A stretch of DNA of 64,000 nucleotides from Neolewinella agarilytica (GCF_900110645.1 NZ_FOFB01000001.1:186001-250000), one strand, 5' to 3'; counted from the first letter of the stretch, positions 18,650 to 27,607 are shown. Notes: generated by a model not told the origin, from the letters alone. Made by a program: numbers and translations.

Positions 18650-20137
18650 TCAGGCCAGCCCCAGCTTATCCGCAATTTTCCGGTCATTGCTCAAACGGGG
18701 GACTTTGTTCTGCCCACCGAGCTTACCCTGGCTTTTCATGTAATCGCGGAATGCGCCGGGAGCAGTTGGACGCACCACCAGCGGGCGAAGAATCCCGCCC
18801 GTAATCAGATCCTTGTAGTAGATGTTCTGTTTTATCAACGCCTCATCGAGGTCTGCTGCAAAAGCAGTGGGGTCCGCTGGTGGGCTGGCGTATTCCACAA
18901 ACCACTCATGGTAAGGCAGACCACCCTCCGGCGGGGTAACCTGCGGGGCAACGGTAAACTCTGTTACCTCTACCCCATGTTTAGCTACGGCAATACGCAT
19001 GGCGTCTTCCACTTCCTTACCGATCACGTGCTCGCCGAAGGCGGAGATGAAGTGTTTGATCCGGCCGGTTACTTTCAGCCGGAAAGGGTTCAGACTGACA
19101 AACTCAACCGTGTCACCAATGTTATAGCCCCACAGGCCGGCATTGGTATTGAGGAGGATAGCGTAATTAACGCCCGTTTCCACCTGCCCCAGACTCAGCC
19201 GGGTAGGTCGTTCATCAAAAATTTCTCCGGCGGGTACAAACTCAAAAAAGATACCGCTGTCCGAATTAAGCAGTAAGCCTTCTTCGGTCTGGCTATCCTG
19301 AAAGGCAATGAAGCCTTCACTTGCCGGGTAGGTTTCCACGCTGGGGATGCGGCCACCGACCAGGGCTTCGAGACTCTTCCGGTAGGGCTCGAAGTTTACT
19401 CCACCGTAAACAAACATCTCCAGATTGGGGAATAACTCCAGAATAGTGTCTTTGCCGCTTCGGGCCAGCAGACGTTCGTAATACATCTGCACCCAGGGCG
19501 GAATACCCGAAATCAGGCGCATATCAGCGTTGATGGTTTCGTCTACGATTCGCTCAAGCTTCGTTTCCCAGTCTTCGATGCAGTTTGTTTCGTAGGATGG
19601 TAGCTGATTGGTCCGCAACCAGGCGGGTACCTGATGATTAACGATGCCCGATAGACGGCCGGTCAGAATTCCGTTCGTGTCGCTCATTTCCGGACTACCG
19701 CTGAGGAAGATCATTTTACCGTCGAGCCATTTACTCTTACCGGTTTCGGAGATGTAGCTAAAAAGTGCGTTACGCGCCGTTCCAAAATGGTTCGGAATAC
19801 TCTGCCTGGTGAGCGGGATAAATTTCACCCCACTGGTCGTGCCGCTGGTCTTGGCAAAGTATTTGGGTTTACCGACCCAGCTGATGTTGGATTCTCCGTC
19901 GCGAATACGGTCTGCGTAGGGCCGGAAAGCTTCGTAATCAACGATGGGGACACGGGCCTTGAAATCCTCATAAGTCCGGATACCCGCAAAGTCATGGTCC
20001 CGGCCGAAGGCTGTGTCCCTGGCCGTCCGGACTAAATCGAGCATGATTTCTTCCTGCGACAGTACCGCCCGCTCGGCGGCCTTACGAACCTTGCGGCGAA
20101 CGTAATGAGCGTAGGGTTTGAGGAGCGTTGACTTCAT
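18650..20137 (-). CDS. GH3 auxin-responsive promoter family protein (acyl-adenylase fold)
   Basis: A 495-residue member of the GH3 family, which in plants conjugates amino acids to hormones through an acyl-adenylate. The ATP-binding signature KTSGTTSGVKFIPLT is at residues ~94-108, the second motif around YPASEGFIAFQ at ~275, and the hinge region NIGDTVEF near 355. Bacteroidota carry these proteins widely, but their substrate is unknown. A promoter element TACCTTCG lies 27 nt upstream, and the bipartite motif lies a further 50 bp up. Confidence 0.88.
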   Translation of the reverse strand: MKSTLLKPYAHYVRRKVRKAAERAVLSQEEIMLDLVRTARDTAFGRDHDFAGIRTYEDFKARVPIVDYEAFRPYADRIRDGESNISWVGKPKYFAKTSGTTSGVKFIPLTRQSIPNHFGTARNALFSYISETGKSKWLDGKMIFLSGSPEMSDTNGILTGRLSGIVNHQVPAWLRTNQLPSYETNCIEDWETKLERIVDETINADMRLISGIPPWVQMYYERLLARSGKDTILELFPNLEMFVYGGVNFEPYRKSLEALVGGRIPSVETYPASEGFIAFQDSQTEEGLLLNSDSGIFFEFVPAGEIFDERPTRLSLGQVETGVNYAILLNTNAGLWGYNIGDTVEFVSLNPFRLKVTGRIKHFISAFGEHVIGKEVEDAMRIAVAKHGVEVTEFTVAPQVTPPEGGLPYHEWFVEYASPPADPTAFAADLDEALIKQNIYYKDLITGGILRPLVVRPTAPGAFRDYMKSQGKLGGQNKVPRLSNDRKIADKLGLA

Positions 20138-20164
20138 GGATTGCTTGACATCAGATTCGGGAGG

Positions 20165-20172
20165 CGAAGGTA
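20165..20172 (-). promoter_or_regulatory. Putative -7 promoter element
   Basis: TACCTTCG on the minus strand, 27 nt before the GH3 gene start. It matches the element found in front of many genes here. Confidence 0.5.
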
Positions 20173-20220
20173 ATTATTGTGAAGACAATGAGCAGACGTT
20201 ACCTTGCCCCTAACCTTTCC

Positions 20221-20239
20221 TTGCACCTGCGTCAGCGCC
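20221..20239 (+). repeat. Bipartite motif TTGCACCTGCG-N3-GCGCC
   Basis: Exact 19-bp match, N3 = TCA. It ends one base before the stop codon of the lytic transglycosylase and lies upstream of the GH3 promoter. Confidence 0.85.
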
Positions 20240-20240
20240 T

Positions 20241-21176
20241 CTACATCTCATCCGGTATACGGATATCGTAGCTATTGCCCGAGCGGATGGGCAACGCGCC
20301 ACTCACCAACCAGGGGTTGTACAATTTCAGCATGCGATAACTGGTTCCCTGTTCCTTCGCGAAGTCGCCAAGGTTAGCAATACTCTCTGAAACTGTCACC
20401 GTACGGTACCGGTCAAGTGCCGGATAAGACTCATTCGCTCCGATCTCATAGCCAAAGGCTCCCGGGTCTTGCAAAATGGTTTTTAAGGCCACGATCCTAA
20501 ACAGGTAGGCCATGGTTTCACTGTTGATGTCCAGATCAAATACCGTTTCGGCCCGCTGCCGCTCGCGCCATTTTCGCACATTAGGGCCACCCATATTATA
20601 AGCCGCTGCTACCCAGCGCCAGTCACCAAACTCCCGATGATACTCTTTCAGATACTGGCAGGCAGCCCGGGTGGCTTTCTCCAGGTGAAAGCGTTCGTCT
20701 ACCTGCTCATTGATCTCCAGACCGAAGTGCTTTCCGGTAGGCGTCATAAATTGCCAGACTCCCTTGGCACCGGCAACACTGGTGGCTTCTGACAGGCCAC
20801 TTTCGGCAACTGCTAAATATTTCAGATCATCAGGCACGCCTTCTTCCGCCAAAATCGGTTCAATAATGGGGAAATAGCGGGCACGCCGCTTCAGCAACAG
20901 AATGGTATTACGATGAAAGTAAGCATTCCGCAAAAGCTCCTGATCGAGGCGTTCGCGCACGTCAAAATTATCCATCGGCAATTCCTCTCCCGCAAAAGTG
21001 AAGGGGCCGCTCAGGTCAACAGAGCGAACGCGCTGTGGCAATTGGGCTGAATTGTCACTCACCGAACTGGTCCGGGAAGAATCATCAACCGGTGATGCTT
21101 TGTCAGAGCTGAGCAGGAAGAGCCAGGCCGTCAGAAATACGATACCGATACCAAGGCCAGTTAGAAGATGCTTCAT
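20241..21176 (-). CDS. Lytic transglycosylase (MltD-like)
   Basis: A 311-residue envelope enzyme that cleaves peptidoglycan glycan strands. It has an N-terminal hydrophobic signal/anchor (residues 3-22), then an SLT domain with the catalytic Glu in AVAESGLSEATSVAGAKGVW and the conserved PTG-x-x-x-GL and AAYNMGG motifs (residues ~115-215). A C-terminal LysM-like segment (TVTVSESIANLGDFAKEQGT ... YDIRIP) would bind glycan. The order signal-SLT-LysM and the length fit MltD-type proteins of this phylum. Confidence 0.9.
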   Translation of the reverse strand: MKHLLTGLGIGIVFLTAWLFLLSSDKASPVDDSSRTSSVSDNSAQLPQRVRSVDLSGPFTFAGEELPMDNFDVRERLDQELLRNAYFHRNTILLLKRRARYFPIIEPILAEEGVPDDLKYLAVAESGLSEATSVAGAKGVWQFMTPTGKHFGLEINEQVDERFHLEKATRAACQYLKEYHREFGDWRWVAAAYNMGGPNVRKWRERQRAETVFDLDINSETMAYLFRIVALKTILQDPGAFGYEIGANESYPALDRYRTVTVSESIANLGDFAKEQGTSYRMLKLYNPWLVSGALPIRSGNSYDIRIPDEM

Positions 21177-21259
21177 TGGGATGTGGGATTAATTTGTGCA
21201 AGATAAACCGTTTCCAGAGAAGAGAAATTTCTTTTCGCCGAACTTCTCCTCTTATTTAT

Positions 21260-21267
21260 TAGATTTG
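21260..21267 (+). promoter_or_regulatory. Putative -7 promoter element
   Basis: TAGATTTG, an exact match to the Bacteroidota TAnnTTTG -7 consensus, 75 nt before the ECF sigma factor start. Confidence 0.45.
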
Positions 21268-21342
21268 TCACCACAATTAGCCCTGGACCTCAGCAAAATT
21301 TTAGTAGTGTCTTCTTAGTTTTTTTTATCCTTCTTCAATACC

Positions 21343-21945
21343 ATGGCTATTAAAAGTAAATCAGATGAGCGTCAGGAAATTGTCCTCCGGTTGCTACGGC
21401 AACGGGATGAAGAAGGTATGCGACTATTGTTCCATCACTACTCAGGAGCGTTACTGTCCATTATTCAGCCAATAATCAATCAACAGGAAACGTCTGAAGA
21501 AGTATTACACGATACACTTTTAAAGATCTGGACCAATATAGATTCCTACGACGCTGGCAAAAGCCGCTTCTTTACCTGGATGGCCCGAATTGCCCGAAAT
21601 GCAGCCATTGATAAGATCCGTTCGAAGAGTTTCCGTAAGAATAGAAAAACCGATGTTATTGATGACGTCGTAAGTAAACGTGAGGAGCTTAGTCAGACTC
21701 CCTCAACGGACCATATCGGAGTAGTAAAGTTATTGGATCAACTCGATGAACAACATCGGGCCATCATCCTGTTGCTTTACCTCAAAGATTATACGCAATC
21801 AGAGGCTGCCAAAGAACTTGGTATCCCTCTTGGCACGGTAAAAACCAGAGCGCGCCGTGCTATCCAGCAACTACGCCAGCACCTTGGTGGTGAAGCGACC
21901 TGGTTGCTATTGATTACCTTACTTTCCAACCATCCTCATACCTAA
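21343..21945 (+). CDS. ECF-type RNA polymerase sigma factor
   Basis: A 200-residue sigma-70 family protein with only regions 2 and 4. Region 2 contains HDTLLKIWTNIDSYDAGKS followed by RFFTWMARIARNAAID, and region 4 contains the helix-turn-helix DYTQSEAAKELGIPLGTVKT. It is followed after 6 bp by an anti-sigma factor gene, so the pair forms a signalling unit. The target regulon is not visible here. Confidence 0.93.
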   Translation: MAIKSKSDERQEIVLRLLRQRDEEGMRLLFHHYSGALLSIIQPIINQQETSEEVLHDTLLKIWTNIDSYDAGKSRFFTWMARIARNAAIDKIRSKSFRKNRKTDVIDDVVSKREELSQTPSTDHIGVVKLLDQLDEQHRAIILLLYLKDYTQSEAAKELGIPLGTVKTRARRAIQQLRQHLGGEATWLLLITLLSNHPHT

Positions 21946-21951
21946 GCGAAC

Positions 21952-22758
21952 GTGGATATTAAGCAATACATAAGCTCCGGCATATTAGAACTATATGTTC
22001 TGGGCCGACTACCACCCGAAGAAACGCGGGAGGTAGAAGCCAATGCCGCTGACTATCCTGAGATCAGGGAGGAGATTGAACAGATTGAACTAACGCTGGA
22101 AGGTATGGCCATGGCCATGGCTCCGGAGGTATCTCCTGAGCTTCTTGACCGGGTTTTGGAAGACCTTCCGAGAGGCTCCACTCCGAAGCCACCTCCGTCT
22201 TCGGGAGGCTCCGATACCAAAACAACTTCAGCGGGTGGTTTCCCGCGCATCCTCCCCTGGCTGCTAGCCCTTGCTGGCTTACTGGGCATACTGTATTACT
22301 ACTTCACTCATTCCGCCCTCACCGCCGAGAAGGAAAAGCTCGAAGAGCAAATGCAAATGCTGAAACAGGAATGCGAGGAAACGGAGAACATTTTGCTGGC
22401 CTCCGAGCAGCGACTGCGGGATCTCACCAACCCCGCCACCCAAAACATCATCCTGGCGGGCACAGAATCCCATCCTGATAACGGAGCTGTCGTTTTTTAC
22501 AATACGGCTACCAATAAGGCTTTTTTCACGCCCAGCAACCTGCCTCCTCCGCCAGCGGGAAAGCAATACCAGCTTTGGGCTATCGATGCAGATGGGCCAA
22601 AAGACCTCGGCGTTCTGGCACTTGACATTAGCGCTGACGACATCATCGAAGTTGATTTTCTCCCTGGCGTAGCTGCCTTCGCCATTACACTCGAAGACGA
22701 AGGTGGTAAACCAGCGCCTGATCTGACCCAACTACGGGTGATTGGTAATGTGGGGTAA
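21952..22758 (+). CDS. Anti-sigma factor (RskA-like)
   Basis: 268 residues starting with GTG. The N-terminal ~60 residues (DIKQYISSGILELYVLGRLP) form the zinc-less anti-sigma binding helices. A single transmembrane helix lies at ~101-118 (ILPWLLALAGLLGILYYYF), followed by a coiled coil rich in Glu/Lys and an RskA C-terminal domain (GKQYQLWAIDADGPKDLG ... FAITLEDEGG). It holds the ECF sigma factor at the membrane. An Ala/Pro/Ser-rich linker precedes the helix. Confidence 0.9.
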   Translation: MDIKQYISSGILELYVLGRLPPEETREVEANAADYPEIREEIEQIELTLEGMAMAMAPEVSPELLDRVLEDLPRGSTPKPPPSSGGSDTKTTSAGGFPRILPWLLALAGLLGILYYYFTHSALTAEKEKLEEQMQMLKQECEETENILLASEQRLRDLTNPATQNIILAGTESHPDNGAVVFYNTATNKAFFTPSNLPPPPAGKQYQLWAIDADGPKDLGVLALDISADDIIEVDFLPGVAAFAITLEDEGGKPAPDLTQLRVIGNVG

Positions 22759-22760
22759 GG

Positions 22761-22867
22761 TAGTCTGGCAGGCTCCGCACGTTGGAGGCTTTGGAGGCCA
22801 AATAAAAACCTCCTGCTTTGCCGCCTGTAAGCTCCGAAATGCGTCAGCCCACAAAATAACCAGACTA
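22761..22867. repeat. Palindromic intergenic element
   Basis: TAGTCTGG (22761-22768) and CCAGACTA (22860-22867) form an 8-bp inverted repeat that encloses a GC-rich segment with repeated GGAGGC/GCCTCC-like pieces. The right arm contains the stop codon of the DUF2452 gene. It probably serves the two converging genes as a bidirectional end. Confidence 0.45.
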
Positions 22868-23338
22868 TCCCACGTCTTCGCGTCGCACCAGAATATCCCA
22901 GGTGTGATCAGCCAGTAGCTTAATGGTCGCCACAAAGGCGAAAGGAATTTTCGGGCCCCATTCTTCCGGAGAAACGAGGCTCAGAACGTTGGTGCCATCT
23001 TTGCGGGTATACAGATGGTAGGTTCTGCCAACGATGGGGTCAATTCCCATTTCTGCCTCGTAGATTCTTTCGGAGATAGTCATGCGATTTTGAATCTCAT
23101 TGGCTTGGCGGGCGAGTAATTCTATCTGAGCTTTGATCTGATCGAGCTGCATATCCGTCTGCTCATACATAGCAGACATAGCCAGCCCAACCACCTTACC
23201 CTGGTCCATAGGTTTGATGGAAGCGCCACCACGTTCATGGGCATAGGGCAACAAATGCGGGTTTTCCGCAATCTTTTCACCATCAATGGGGTTGATGATG
23301 CTCTCCTCCAGTGTAGGTTTTTTATCCTTATCGGCCAT
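22865..23338 (-). CDS. DUF2452 domain-containing protein
   Basis: A 157-residue cytosolic protein of a family widespread in Bacteroidota and of unknown function. Recognisable pieces are NPIDGEKIAENPHLLPYAHE, a central amphipathic helix with QLDQIKAQIELLARQANEIQ, and the C-terminal GRTYHLYTRKDG and LVSPEEWG segments. It has no signal peptide or membrane segment. It is divergent from the ArfB gene, with a bipartite motif in the shared upstream region. Confidence 0.85.
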   Translation of the reverse strand: MADKDKKPTLEESIINPIDGEKIAENPHLLPYAHERGGASIKPMDQGKVVGLAMSAMYEQTDMQLDQIKAQIELLARQANEIQNRMTISERIYEAEMGIDPIVGRTYHLYTRKDGTNVLSLVSPEEWGPKIPFAFVATIKLLADHTWDILVRREDVG

Positions 23339-23400
23339 ATTAATTCATAACCGCCGATGGCCGGAATGGTTTTACAAGAAGTGCATAAGCAGCATTTTCT

Positions 23401-23419
23401 GGCGCTGGCGCAGGTGCAA
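23401..23419 (-). repeat. Bipartite motif TTGCACCTGCG-N3-GCGCC
   Basis: Exact 19-bp match on the minus strand, N3 = CCA. It lies between the divergent DUF2452 and ArfB genes, about 60 bp from each start. Confidence 0.85.
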
Positions 23420-23448
23420 AGAACGTTAAAGAACAGCCATGGAAGCCC

Positions 23449-23456
23449 TACCTTTA
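23449..23456 (+). promoter_or_regulatory. Putative -7 promoter element
   Basis: TACCTTTA, 12 nt before the preferred ATG of the ArfB gene. It lies inside the longer open frame, which argues against the ATG at 23439. Confidence 0.4.
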
Positions 23457-23468
23457 AGCCAAGACCCG

Positions 23469-23876
23469 ATGACGATGAACTGGGAACAAATCCTTCAGGA
23501 AACGGAAAAACGCACCTCCCGCGCCAGCGGCGCGGGCGGCCAGCACGTAAACAAGACGGAAAGCCGGGTCGAGATCGTCTTCAACGTCACCACCAGCGAA
23601 GCGCTCAGCGCCCGGCAAAAGCGACACCTCCGCCACCATCTCGGTCGCAGAATCGATAGCCAGGGGCGGATTTCCGTCGTTGATCAGTCTGACCGTAGCC
23701 AGCACGTCAACAACAAACGTGCTTTGGCACGATTACGCAAGCTGTTGGAAAAAGGTATTCGTCCGATTCCAAAAAAGCATAAGGGCAAAGCCTTTGTTGC
23801 CAACAAAAAGAAGCGCTTAGACCGGAAGAAGCGGCGGTCGGAGATTAAGGCGGGACGAAGTAAGAAGTGGGGATAG
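23469..23876 (+). CDS. arfB: Alternative ribosome-rescue factor / peptidyl-tRNA hydrolase ArfB (YaeJ)
   Basis: About 135 residues, homologous to domain 3 of class I release factors. The GGQ motif that hydrolyses peptidyl-tRNA lies in SRASGAGGQHVNKTESRVE. The C-terminal tail is very basic (KKHKGKAFVANKKKRLDRKK), as expected for insertion into the empty mRNA channel of stalled ribosomes. An in-frame ATG exists 30 bp upstream, but a promoter-like TACCTTTA lies between the two, so the inner ATG (or the one 6 bp later, giving MNWEQ) is preferred. Confidence 0.88.
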   Translation: MTMNWEQILQETEKRTSRASGAGGQHVNKTESRVEIVFNVTTSEALSARQKRHLRHHLGRRIDSQGRISVVDQSDRSQHVNNKRALARLRKLLEKGIRPIPKKHKGKAFVANKKKRLDRKKRRSEIKAGRSKKWG

Positions 23877-23980
23877 AGAGAAAGGACGTAAAGGGAAAAA
23901 GGAGTGAAGGGCTAAGGCCGGCCTCTTTTGGTATGGGAGCTTGCCCTGGGGTGTTTCCTTTATTGAGCTACAGGCGTGGC

Positions 23981-24040
23981 GAGTTCTGTGAGCCAGCTCG
24001 TCAGAGCTTTGTAGCACAGGTCTGGGGTTCGATTCGCGGC
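23981..24040 (+). other. tRNA-like remnant
   Basis: AGCTCGTCAGAGC looks like a D-arm, and GGGGTTCGATTC like a T-loop. The T-stem does not pair properly (about 3 of 5 pairs), there is no matching acceptor stem, and the anticodon arm is short. This is not a functional tRNA. It may be a decayed tRNA or a chance resemblance, in a 256-bp gap with no gene. Confidence 0.25.
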
Positions 24041-24132
24041 TGCCTACGGCGGTTAGCCCAAATATGGCCCCAACAATCCGTCCCTGCTCAACTCCTATAG
24101 ACGGACCCCTAGGGCTTACCCAGGGTTGTCGT

Positions 24133-24810
24133 TTACCGCAAGGCCTCCAACACCAGCTCACCCATAATGGCGTAAGCTTTCATGGTAGGGTGAACACCGT
24201 CTTTAGCCAGGTCAGTATCCATGCCATTTTCGTCATTCTTCAGCGCTGAATGATAGTCTATGTAGGTCAGGCCTCTTTCTTTAGCCAACACCTTCAGCGC
24301 TTCATTGAGCGCTACAATTTCAGCTGACCGATCCCCAAGTTTAGGCCGCCAGCTAAATTGAGTAGCGGGTAAAACAGAGGCGACAATGGCTTCAATCCCG
24401 TTTTTCTCCGCCAGGTCAATCATCGACTCAATATTACCAAGAGTAAATGCCTGATCGTAGGGCCCCGTGTTCTCGGCAATATCGTTGGTTCCAATATGAA
24501 TGATCACGGTGGCAGGTTTCAGGTCGATTACATCCTGCCGGAAACGGACCAATAGCTGAGGAGATGTTTGCCCGCTGATACCACGACCAACAAGGTTGTT
24601 ATCCTCAAAAAAAGCTGCATCCCGGACCGCCCAGGCGTCCGTAATTGAATTCCCCAGGAGTACAACCCGGCCGTCAACGTTGACATCAAGTTTTGCATTG
24701 GCTGACTTATAGCGATTCAATCCGCCATAATCCGGGGCGGGGGCTTCTTTGTTCTGCCCAATACAGGGTAGTGTAATCAGGGCCAGTAGAAATGTCAGTA
24801 GCTGCTTCAA
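24133..24810 (-). CDS. SGNH/GDSL-family lipase or esterase
   Basis: A 225-residue secreted hydrolase with signal peptide LLTFLLALITLPCIGQ. It has the four SGNH blocks: nucleophile Ser in VLLGNSITDAW, Gly in GRGISGQT, Asn in HIGTNDIAE, and the Asp/His pair in KDGVHPTMKAY. The pattern fits the acetylxylan-esterase / platelet-activating-factor acetylhydrolase branch. A TACATTTA element lies 26 nt upstream. The actual ester is unknown. Confidence 0.9.
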   Translation of the reverse strand: MKQLLTFLLALITLPCIGQNKEAPAPDYGGLNRYKSANAKLDVNVDGRVVLLGNSITDAWAVRDAAFFEDNNLVGRGISGQTSPQLLVRFRQDVIDLKPATVIIHIGTNDIAENTGPYDQAFTLGNIESMIDLAEKNGIEAIVASVLPATQFSWRPKLGDRSAEIVALNEALKVLAKERGLTYIDYHSALKNDENGMDTDLAKDGVHPTMKAYAIMGELVLEALR

Positions 24811-24931
24811 GGTTGCCTCGTTTTGTTTTGGTTTGCTAAATGTAAGGCCAGCGATTACTTTCGGACTAATCCATTTGAGAGTTTAACCGTTTAACTTCTT
24901 ACATCCATTACTCCCTTCTCCCTTACTCCCC

Positions 24932-25516
24932 ATGCACTACGCCCTTACCGGAAACATCGGCTCTGGAAAATCTACCGTTGCCCGCGAATTTGAGCGGCTT
25001 GGCATTCCCGTTTACTACGCGGATGCTGCGGCGAAGCGGTTGATGCTCGAAGACCAGGAACTGCGCGCGGGCTTGAAGGCTGCCTTCGGCGAAGAGACCT
25101 ATTTACCGGACGGTAGCCTTAACCGCAGCTGGTTGGCAGAGAAGGCTTTTTCGGACGATGAGCAGTTGCGGCGGTTAAATGGCCTGGTCCACCCGGCCGT
25201 CCACCGGGATGCCGCCGCCTGGCGGCGGGCCAACGAGACGGCGCCCTACACACTCTACGAAGCCGCCATTGTACTGGAGCTTGGCCGGCAGGCTGATTTT
25301 GCCGGCGTTATTGTTGTTGCCTGTCCGGAATCCATTCGGCGCCAGCGGGTTATTCAACGAGACCATACAACTGCTGCGGCCTTCGAGGCCCGCGCCGCCA
25401 AGCAGTGGACAGACGATAAAAAAGAAGCCGCTGCCGATTACCTCATTAAAAACAATGGCTACGAATTACTTTTGCCGCAAGTTTTACACTTACACCAGCA
25501 GTTGCTTACCCGATAG
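24932..25516 (+). CDS. coaE: Dephospho-CoA kinase
   Basis: A 194-residue P-loop kinase catalysing the last step of coenzyme A synthesis. The Walker A motif is TGNIGSGKST at residues 6-15, followed by the CoaE-specific YYADAAAKRLM. The lid region contains RRQRVIQRD. Length and domain order are normal for the family. It begins 31 nt after a T/C-rich stretch with no Shine-Dalgarno sequence. Confidence 0.94.
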   Translation: MHYALTGNIGSGKSTVAREFERLGIPVYYADAAAKRLMLEDQELRAGLKAAFGEETYLPDGSLNRSWLAEKAFSDDEQLRRLNGLVHPAVHRDAAAWRRANETAPYTLYEAAIVLELGRQADFAGVIVVACPESIRRQRVIQRDHTTAAAFEARAAKQWTDDKKEAAADYLIKNNGYELLLPQVLHLHQQLLTR

Positions 25517-25594
25517 TAGCTTTTACGCGGTGTGACTTCGCCGACTGCTTTGAGTCTTACTCTCGCAGTAGCTGATAATTAATCATTCGACCTG

Positions 25595-26734
25595 ATGCCA
25601 ACAAAATTTACCGGAGACGCTTGTCCCATCATCCGTACCATCGATGAGCTTTGGCTCTTAAGCGGACTAAAAGACCTGACGGACACCACCGTTGTCGACA
25701 TTGACCTGACGGAGGTGAAGGTAAAATGGGAGGACATCAAAATTGACTGCACTACCCTCTTTATCGGTTGTACTCTGTCACTCGAAACGGAGTTGGCCCT
25801 GCGTGCCAGAGAGGCCAACTTCCTGCATGTCCCTAAAGTATTACCCTTTCGCCCAATACGCCGCAATCTATACACCTGGCGCGAACTGATGGAGGGCTAT
25901 AGCCCTGAGCAGGACAATAGCGCAGACCTTAAAATCTACGAACATTTTGAGTTTGGCAAACGATGCCCGAGCATTAACGAAGCGCTTTGGCAACGTCTTC
26001 ATGACTTCAGCATTGACGAGGGTCTTCGGCGTTTGTTAGATTTTAGCCCAAGCGGTTTACCCAAAAGAAAGGTCGTTGGTTTTATGGGAGGCCACAGCAC
26101 TGCCCGAACCACAGAAGATTACCGCCGGAGCCTGCTCACGGCCAAGCTATTGACGGAGGCCGGCTATTTTGTTGTTTCCGGTGGCGGGCCGGGCATTATG
26201 GAAGCCGCCAACCTTGGCGCCTACCTTGCTGGCAGAAGTGACGAGGACATTAACTGGGTATTAGCAACACTTTCGAAGGCCCCGACTTACAAAGATAAGG
26301 GCTTTCAGGAGGCCGCTTACGCTATTCTTGATCGCTTTCCTGACGGTGCGGAGAGTCTGGCTATTCCTACCTGGTTTTATGGCCACGAGCCCAGTAACCT
26401 GTTTGCCACTTACATTGCCAAATACTTCAGTAACAGCATCCGGGAAGATACGTTGCTGGCCATTGCGTTGTACGGAATTGTCTATGCTCCCGGCAGCGCC
26501 GGCACTACTCAGGAGATATTCATGGACGCTACCCAGAACCATTATGTCACCTTCGACTACGTCAGCCCGATGGTTTTCCTCGGTAAAAAACGGTACACCG
26601 AAGACACGCAGCTATTCCCGCTCATCGAACAATTGGCCGCTGGCCGGGATTACGCTAAATACCTCTACCTTACCGATGATCCAGCGCAAGTCGTTAGCTT
26701 TGTCGATGCCCACCCACCTTTGTTTGTTGAATAA
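25595..26734 (+). CDS. LOG-family Rossmann nucleotide-binding protein
   Basis: A 379-residue protein with a lysine-decarboxylase-like (LOG) domain in its C-terminal half: VVSGGGPGIMEAANLGAYLA and APGSAGTTQEIFMD are the nucleotide and catalytic motifs of the family. The ~150-residue N-terminal extension and overall size recall the large PpnN-type nucleosidases that split nucleoside monophosphates to base and ribose phosphate, rather than the 180-residue cytokinin-activating LOG enzymes. The exact substrate is inferred. The lipoprotein gene follows after 10 bp. Confidence 0.82.
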   Translation: MPTKFTGDACPIIRTIDELWLLSGLKDLTDTTVVDIDLTEVKVKWEDIKIDCTTLFIGCTLSLETELALRAREANFLHVPKVLPFRPIRRNLYTWRELMEGYSPEQDNSADLKIYEHFEFGKRCPSINEALWQRLHDFSIDEGLRRLLDFSPSGLPKRKVVGFMGGHSTARTTEDYRRSLLTAKLLTEAGYFVVSGGGPGIMEAANLGAYLAGRSDEDINWVLATLSKAPTYKDKGFQEAAYAILDRFPDGAESLAIPTWFYGHEPSNLFATYIAKYFSNSIREDTLLAIALYGIVYAPGSAGTTQEIFMDATQNHYVTFDYVSPMVFLGKKRYTEDTQLFPLIEQLAAGRDYAKYLYLTDDPAQVVSFVDAHPPLFVE

Positions 26735-26744
26735 ACAACTTGTT

Positions 26745-27503
26745 ATGCGTACGTTTTTGCTACTTCTGATGGCTGCTTGTTTTTGTAGCTGCTCCTTTTT
26801 TCAAAAGATCACGGGTAAGACGCCGGCGGCGTCTGAGGTGGTAGAAGCCCCCACGAACTTAGAAGGTCCGGCGTATGACCCGGCTACCAGTCCCAGGGTA
26901 ATGACTTCCTCCACACCGCTGCCCACCGCAGCGGGCACGACGACAACTAATAGCGGACAGCCCGCGGCTTATGGTCAGGCACCATCAACAGCACCTGCCA
27001 GCGGGCAACCTGCCACCTATAGCCAACCCTCTGCAACACCAGTTAACGGTGGGCAACCAGAGGTCTACGGCCAGGCGGGCAATGCTCCTTCAACTTACTC
27101 TGCACCTGCGACTGCGCCCCAAACAGAGGCTAAAGGAGGTGCGGCCCCGACAGCTTACGGTAACACTACAACCATGGCGCCACCTACCGGAGAAGCGGCT
27201 GTATTAGCTGCCACCCTAAACGGGCTCTGGGTCAACAGCGTAGACCCCAACGAGGTCGTTGAATTCACGACCGATCATTATTCTACTTTTTACGAAGGGC
27301 AATTACTCATTCAGGAACCCATGGAATACCACGCCCGTTGCCCCGGGGATTGTGCAGATGGGCAGGAAATGGAGATCGCCTGTTTTACCATTACCGGCCC
27401 CGCCGGAACGGATTGCTATGGCATCATCCGGATGACTCCTGATGTTTTAGAACTCAGTATGCTGGGTGTGAGCACGGAAACAATAGTCTACCGGAAGAAA
27501 TAA
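26745..27503 (+). CDS. Putative lipoprotein with Ser/Thr/Pro/Gln-rich linker
   Basis: 252 residues. An N-terminal lipoprotein signal (LLLMAACFCSC) is followed by a long low-complexity stretch, roughly residues 25-155. There the heptamer-like unit G-Q-P-A-x-Y-x-Q recurs (SGQPAAYGQ, SGQPATYSQ, GGQPEVYGQ). A compact C-terminal domain of ~90 residues follows (LNGLWVNSVDPNEVVEFTTD ... IIRMTPDVLELS), reminiscent of lipocalin-like stress domains. No family was recognised. The linker carries one exact copy of the bipartite DNA motif. Confidence 0.75.
   Translation: MRTFLLLLMAACFCSCSFFQKITGKTPAASEVVEAPTNLEGPAYDPATSPRVMTSSTPLPTAAGTTTTNSGQPAAYGQAPSTAPASGQPATYSQPSATPVNGGQPEVYGQAGNAPSTYSAPATAPQTEAKGGAAPTAYGNTTTMAPPTGEAAVLAATLNGLWVNSVDPNEVVEFTTDHYSTFYEGQLLIQEPMEYHARCPGDCADGQEMEIACFTITGPAGTDCYGIIRMTPDVLELSMLGVSTETIVYRKK
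27102..27118 (+). repeat. Bipartite motif GCACCTGCG-N3-GCGCC (coding copy)
   Basis: Exact match, N3 = ACT. It encodes Ala-Pro-Ala-Thr-Ala-Pro in the disordered linker of the lipoprotein. Confidence 0.8.
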
Positions 27504-27578
27504 GCTTCAAGAAAGGTCTGCCAAACGTCTAACAAGGCTACCAATGAGGATATATGCGTGTGCGCAGGCCTACGTTAC

Positions 27579-27586
27579 TATCTTCG
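27579..27586 (+). promoter_or_regulatory. Putative -7 promoter element
   Basis: TATCTTCG, 21 nt before the start of the T9SS cargo gene. It supports the inner ATG over an upstream in-frame one. Confidence 0.5.
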
Positions 27587-27607
27587 CGATCCTACTCAAA
27601 AAACAAC

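Noticed and set aside
26991-27006. Motif copy GCACCTGCCAGCGGGC
   Set aside because: Spacing and second half differ; it lies in a repetitive linker where GCACCTGCC is expected by codon use.
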